Source of the DNA: a virus
Virus record (IMG/VR): IMGVR_UViG_3300048028_000119
Span: 1-29,860 of that record
Length of the DNA stretch: 29,860 bases
Direction: 5' to 3' (one strand)
The notes under the pieces are model-generated. The model saw only the letters and a program-made list of their open reading frames with translations, was not told the DNA's origin and did not search any database. A program made the translations under genes and the position numbers. The stretch's first letter is position 1. Each line of letters opens with the position of its first letter. Of this stretch, positions 27,637 to 29,860 are shown in pieces.

Positions 27637-28118
27637 TGAACCCTCTCCTGCAATCAGTACAACTAGCGTTGCAAAACGCTACGCAAAAAGAAGCCCTTGT
27701 TTTCATCGACAAGGTAGTGGACTTCTGTATTGAAAAGGAGAATGGCAAGGTACTGGACGGGTGGCCCCGTGACTTAATACAACTCCTTGTGGCTTATCAT
27801 ATGGCCAAGGATACCTTTATTGCAGAGCAGGACGCAGAGGGTAAAATACTAGGGGTCTTTATGTGGTATAATTGCGACGAGGAAGATGACTGGTTCTTTG
27901 TTAAGAACTGGGAAGCTGACAAGCCAGATGGCAATGCCATCTTTATGGCCTTTTTATTCGCAACAGACAATCAAACTTTTAAACGAATGACACATGACTT
28001 CATTATTAAATGCCCTGAAGTTATGCACAAAAAACTATTGGGCATACGACACAGAAATGGTGCTCCTGCCCGAGTGGTATACAGCACTAAACTATTCAAC
28101 AAAATCTTAGGAATATAA
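27636..28118 (+). CDS. Hypothetical protein, weakly GNAT-like, 160 aa
   Basis: A helical start (ALQNATQKEALVFIDKVVDF) precedes a central part with EGKILGVFMWYNCDEEDDWF and KNWEADKPDGNAIFMAFLFA that resembles acyltransferase-type beta strands, then FKRMTHDFIIKCPEV and a basic end. The resemblance to acetyltransferases is only a fold impression; no acetyl-CoA loop is clear. It lies between fibre and internal-protein genes, so it may modify or assist virion proteins. Moderately uncertain. Confidence 0.72.
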   Translation: MNPLLQSVQLALQNATQKEALVFIDKVVDFCIEKENGKVLDGWPRDLIQLLVAYHMAKDTFIAEQDAEGKILGVFMWYNCDEEDDWFFVKNWEADKPDGNAIFMAFLFATDNQTFKRMTHDFIIKCPEVMHKKLLGIRHRNGAPARVVYSTKLFNKILGI

Positions 28119-28122
28119 TACT

Positions 28123-29316
28123 ATGGGAGGCGGAAAAGGCGGATCAAAAGCACCACCACCTATTGACCCTGGCGAGTCAATGGGCGAATACTTATTTGGT
28201 AAAGGCTTCAGTAGTCAATACCAAGGCATCACGGACCCTCGATTGCAAGAGCGATTGATTGGTGCAGAGCGGACTTACCGTCCGCAATACACTGCACTGG
28301 AGCTTGCGGACATTGGCGTAATGGCCAGAGGCCTTGAAGCTGGTTCAGAGAACCCTGAGTACGCACGTTTGCAAGCGGAGCTAGCTGGTTTAAAAGCTGG
28401 TCAAGAAGTCCAAGGTTCACGCACAAGGGAAGACATTGAAGCTGAAGCAAAAAAACTTTACCCTGACACCGAGTCACCAGGTCGGAAACGATCTGGACTC
28501 GGAAAAGATGGTGCTATTACTGGACAGCGATTGCGTGAAGCTTTCCTCAACGCCGTTGGAGATCCAGGTAAAGATCGTGCTGCACGTATAGCAGAGATCG
28601 AGACACAGATGGAAGGTATGTCTCCAACACTGAAGGCTACACCTGGACTGTTCGACCTCTTAGAGGAGCAGTCAACCCGTGCAGGTGCATTACAGCGTGA
28701 GCAGTTGCAGTTGCAACGTGAAGCAGACGTAGGAGCTTTGCAGGAGTTTGCACCTCAAGTTGTAGAGGCTTATCGTGCTGCTGACCCATATAGCGCAGGA
28801 CTTGCAGACTTATCTCAACAGCAGGCCGAAACACTGTATGCCGAAGGCGAAGGGGAACTATCCCCAGAACGGCGTAGAATGGCCGAGCAGGCTGCCCGTA
28901 TGGGTTCCCTAGCTCGTGGTCGTATTGGTGACGAAAGCTCCGTAGCGGCTGAATTACTTGGACGTGAGCAGGTTCGTAGTGGACTACGTGCAGAAGCACG
29001 CCAGGCAGGTGGGCAGGCTTTCGGTATGCAGCGTCAACTGGCAGGGGATGTTGGTATGACCTTGCTTGGTCGTCCTTCGGCAGCAATCGGTCTTGGTGGT
29101 TCAATGCTCGGGCAGGCACAGCAGGGCGCAGCAGGCCCTATGGGGCCTCAGCTGTTCGATCCTAACGTAGGTATCAATATGGCCTTGCAACAGCGAGGGC
29201 AGGACGTTACGTTCCAAGGAATGCAGGCTCAGGCTAAGGCAGCTGGGCAGGCTGGAATAATGGGTGGAATTGGAGCCATTGGTGGTGGACTACTAGGTAA
29301 CGCAAGCTTATTTTAG
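28123..29316 (+). CDS. Internal virion (ejection-type) protein, 397 aa
   Basis: After a Gly/Lys/Pro-rich start (MGGGKGGSKAPPPIDPGESM) comes a long helical, Ala/Gln/Glu-rich body with an intrinsically charged insert (about 100-135), and a C-terminal end that is Gly/Ala/Ile-rich and hydrophobic (AAGQAGIMGGIGAIGGGLLG). Such proteins are packed in the head or tail and ejected with the DNA through the envelope. It opens the internal-protein cluster, followed 15 bases later by another of the same kind. Confidence 0.75.
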   Translation: MGGGKGGSKAPPPIDPGESMGEYLFGKGFSSQYQGITDPRLQERLIGAERTYRPQYTALELADIGVMARGLEAGSENPEYARLQAELAGLKAGQEVQGSRTREDIEAEAKKLYPDTESPGRKRSGLGKDGAITGQRLREAFLNAVGDPGKDRAARIAEIETQMEGMSPTLKATPGLFDLLEEQSTRAGALQREQLQLQREADVGALQEFAPQVVEAYRAADPYSAGLADLSQQQAETLYAEGEGELSPERRRMAEQAARMGSLARGRIGDESSVAAELLGREQVRSGLRAEARQAGGQAFGMQRQLAGDVGMTLLGRPSAAIGLGGSMLGQAQQGAAGPMGPQLFDPNVGINMALQQRGQDVTFQGMQAQAKAAGQAGIMGGIGAIGGGLLGNASLF

Positions 29317-29331
29317 AAAGATTAAATAATT

Positions 29332-29860
29332 ATGGCATTTCAAGCAGGAACACAGATTCGCCCAGAGTTGGGCAACGCAGACTACAGCGGCTTTGCAAGA
29401 GCCGCAGAGATACAAGGGCAGGCAATAGCTAACCTTGGTGCACAGATCGGCGAAGGCATCGAGAAGCACTACAAAAAGAAAAAGGATGCAGACGACAAAA
29501 GAGCTTCGTTTGAGTTCCTCAAACAAACTGGAGCATTTGGAAATGTTTCAGACGAGGCTTTACAAGCTGGAATAAATGCCGTGGGTGCAGGTAATATAGT
29601 AAACCTGTACCAGGGGGTACTAGCCAACCAAGCAACTAGGCAAGCTACAGAGCAAGCGGCAGAAGCATTTCCTTTGCAACAACAAGTTACTCAGGCTCAA
29701 CTAGAGGGTATGACTGCAGGTCAAGCTCGAGCGCAAGAACTATTTCCGTTTCAGTTGGAGTCCTTGCAGGCACAGACTGCTGCTACCGAGCAAGGAACAG
29801 AGGCATCTAAGGCAGGCTTAACTATGGCGGATCGCAAACAAAAGTTATCTGAAGAGATAG
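29332..29860 (+). CDS. Internal virion protein, cut by the right edge
   Basis: The N-terminal 176 residues start MAFQAGTQIRPELGNADYSG and continue as a helical Ala/Gln-rich protein with a basic cluster (KHYKKKKDADDKR) and repeated AT-xQ-type heptads. That matches podovirus internal or ejection proteins. The frame runs off the window. The upstream leader is AT-rich with no ribosome site. The remaining part could lie before the fragment at the left edge, directly or with other genes between. Confidence 0.7.
   Translation, partial: MAFQAGTQIRPELGNADYSGFARAAEIQGQAIANLGAQIGEGIEKHYKKKKDADDKRASFEFLKQTGAFGNVSDEALQAGINAVGAGNIVNLYQGVLANQATRQATEQAAEAFPLQQQVTQAQLEGMTAGQARAQELFPFQLESLQAQTAATEQGTEASKAGLTMADRKQKLSEEI

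Overview
The window looks like about 30 kb of a tailed double-stranded DNA bacteriophage, probably short-tailed and from a marine or other aquatic bacterium. It carries terminase, a P22-type portal, scaffold, an SU10-like capsid protein, a neck/nozzle-like protein, collar and S74 fibres and ejection-type internal proteins. No tape measure, tail sheath, integrase or lysogeny repressor is visible. The marine guess rests on the flavour of the small gene families (LamG fibre, DUF5872-like basic proteins). The host cannot be named from the sequence. No tRNA, rRNA, CRISPR or insertion sequence was recognised.

Layout. (1) 1-844, rightward: the 3' end of a large virion gene cut by the window edge. 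(2) 845-993: convergent junction with hairpins. (3) 994-10047, all leftward: DNA metabolism (PD-(D/E)XK protein, DnaA-domain-IV-like protein, DnaB helicase, SSB-like protein, ERF annealing protein, endonuclease VII, Cas4/RecB-type exonuclease), then many small accessory genes and a SleB-type endolysin with a signal peptide. (4) 10081-11296: about 1.2 kb without a convincing gene, between the divergent arms. It holds three 13-bp iterons, an array of at least eight 15-bp ATTAG-N5-CTTAT boxes, CCTTAAGGA palindromes and candidate promoters. It is the best place for an origin, packaging site or control hub. (5) 11297-18719, rightward: small and large terminase, portal, scaffold and capsid, closed by a strong terminator. 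(6) 18789-29860, rightward: neck, LamG-type fibre, small membrane proteins, a cassette of tiny basic Cys-containing proteins, a large nozzle-like protein, two fibres sharing an N-terminal dock, and internal virion proteins running off the right edge.

How it works together. The leftward arm appears to supply host-dependent replication (a helicase plus a DnaA-like DNA-binding domain, with no DNA polymerase in view), single-strand annealing recombination, junction cleavage and lysis. The rightward arm packages DNA and builds the particle. Both window edges fall inside rightward virion-protein genes, so the missing part of the genome probably joins the right edge to the left edge.

The non-coding architecture is the most unusual part. 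Leftward genes are mostly preceded not by Shine-Dalgarno sites but by A/C-rich leaders with recurring ACCAATA or CTAAC-GCACT motifs. Three intergenic gaps carry the same two-hairpin module, whose long stem pairs completely only in the leftward transcript.
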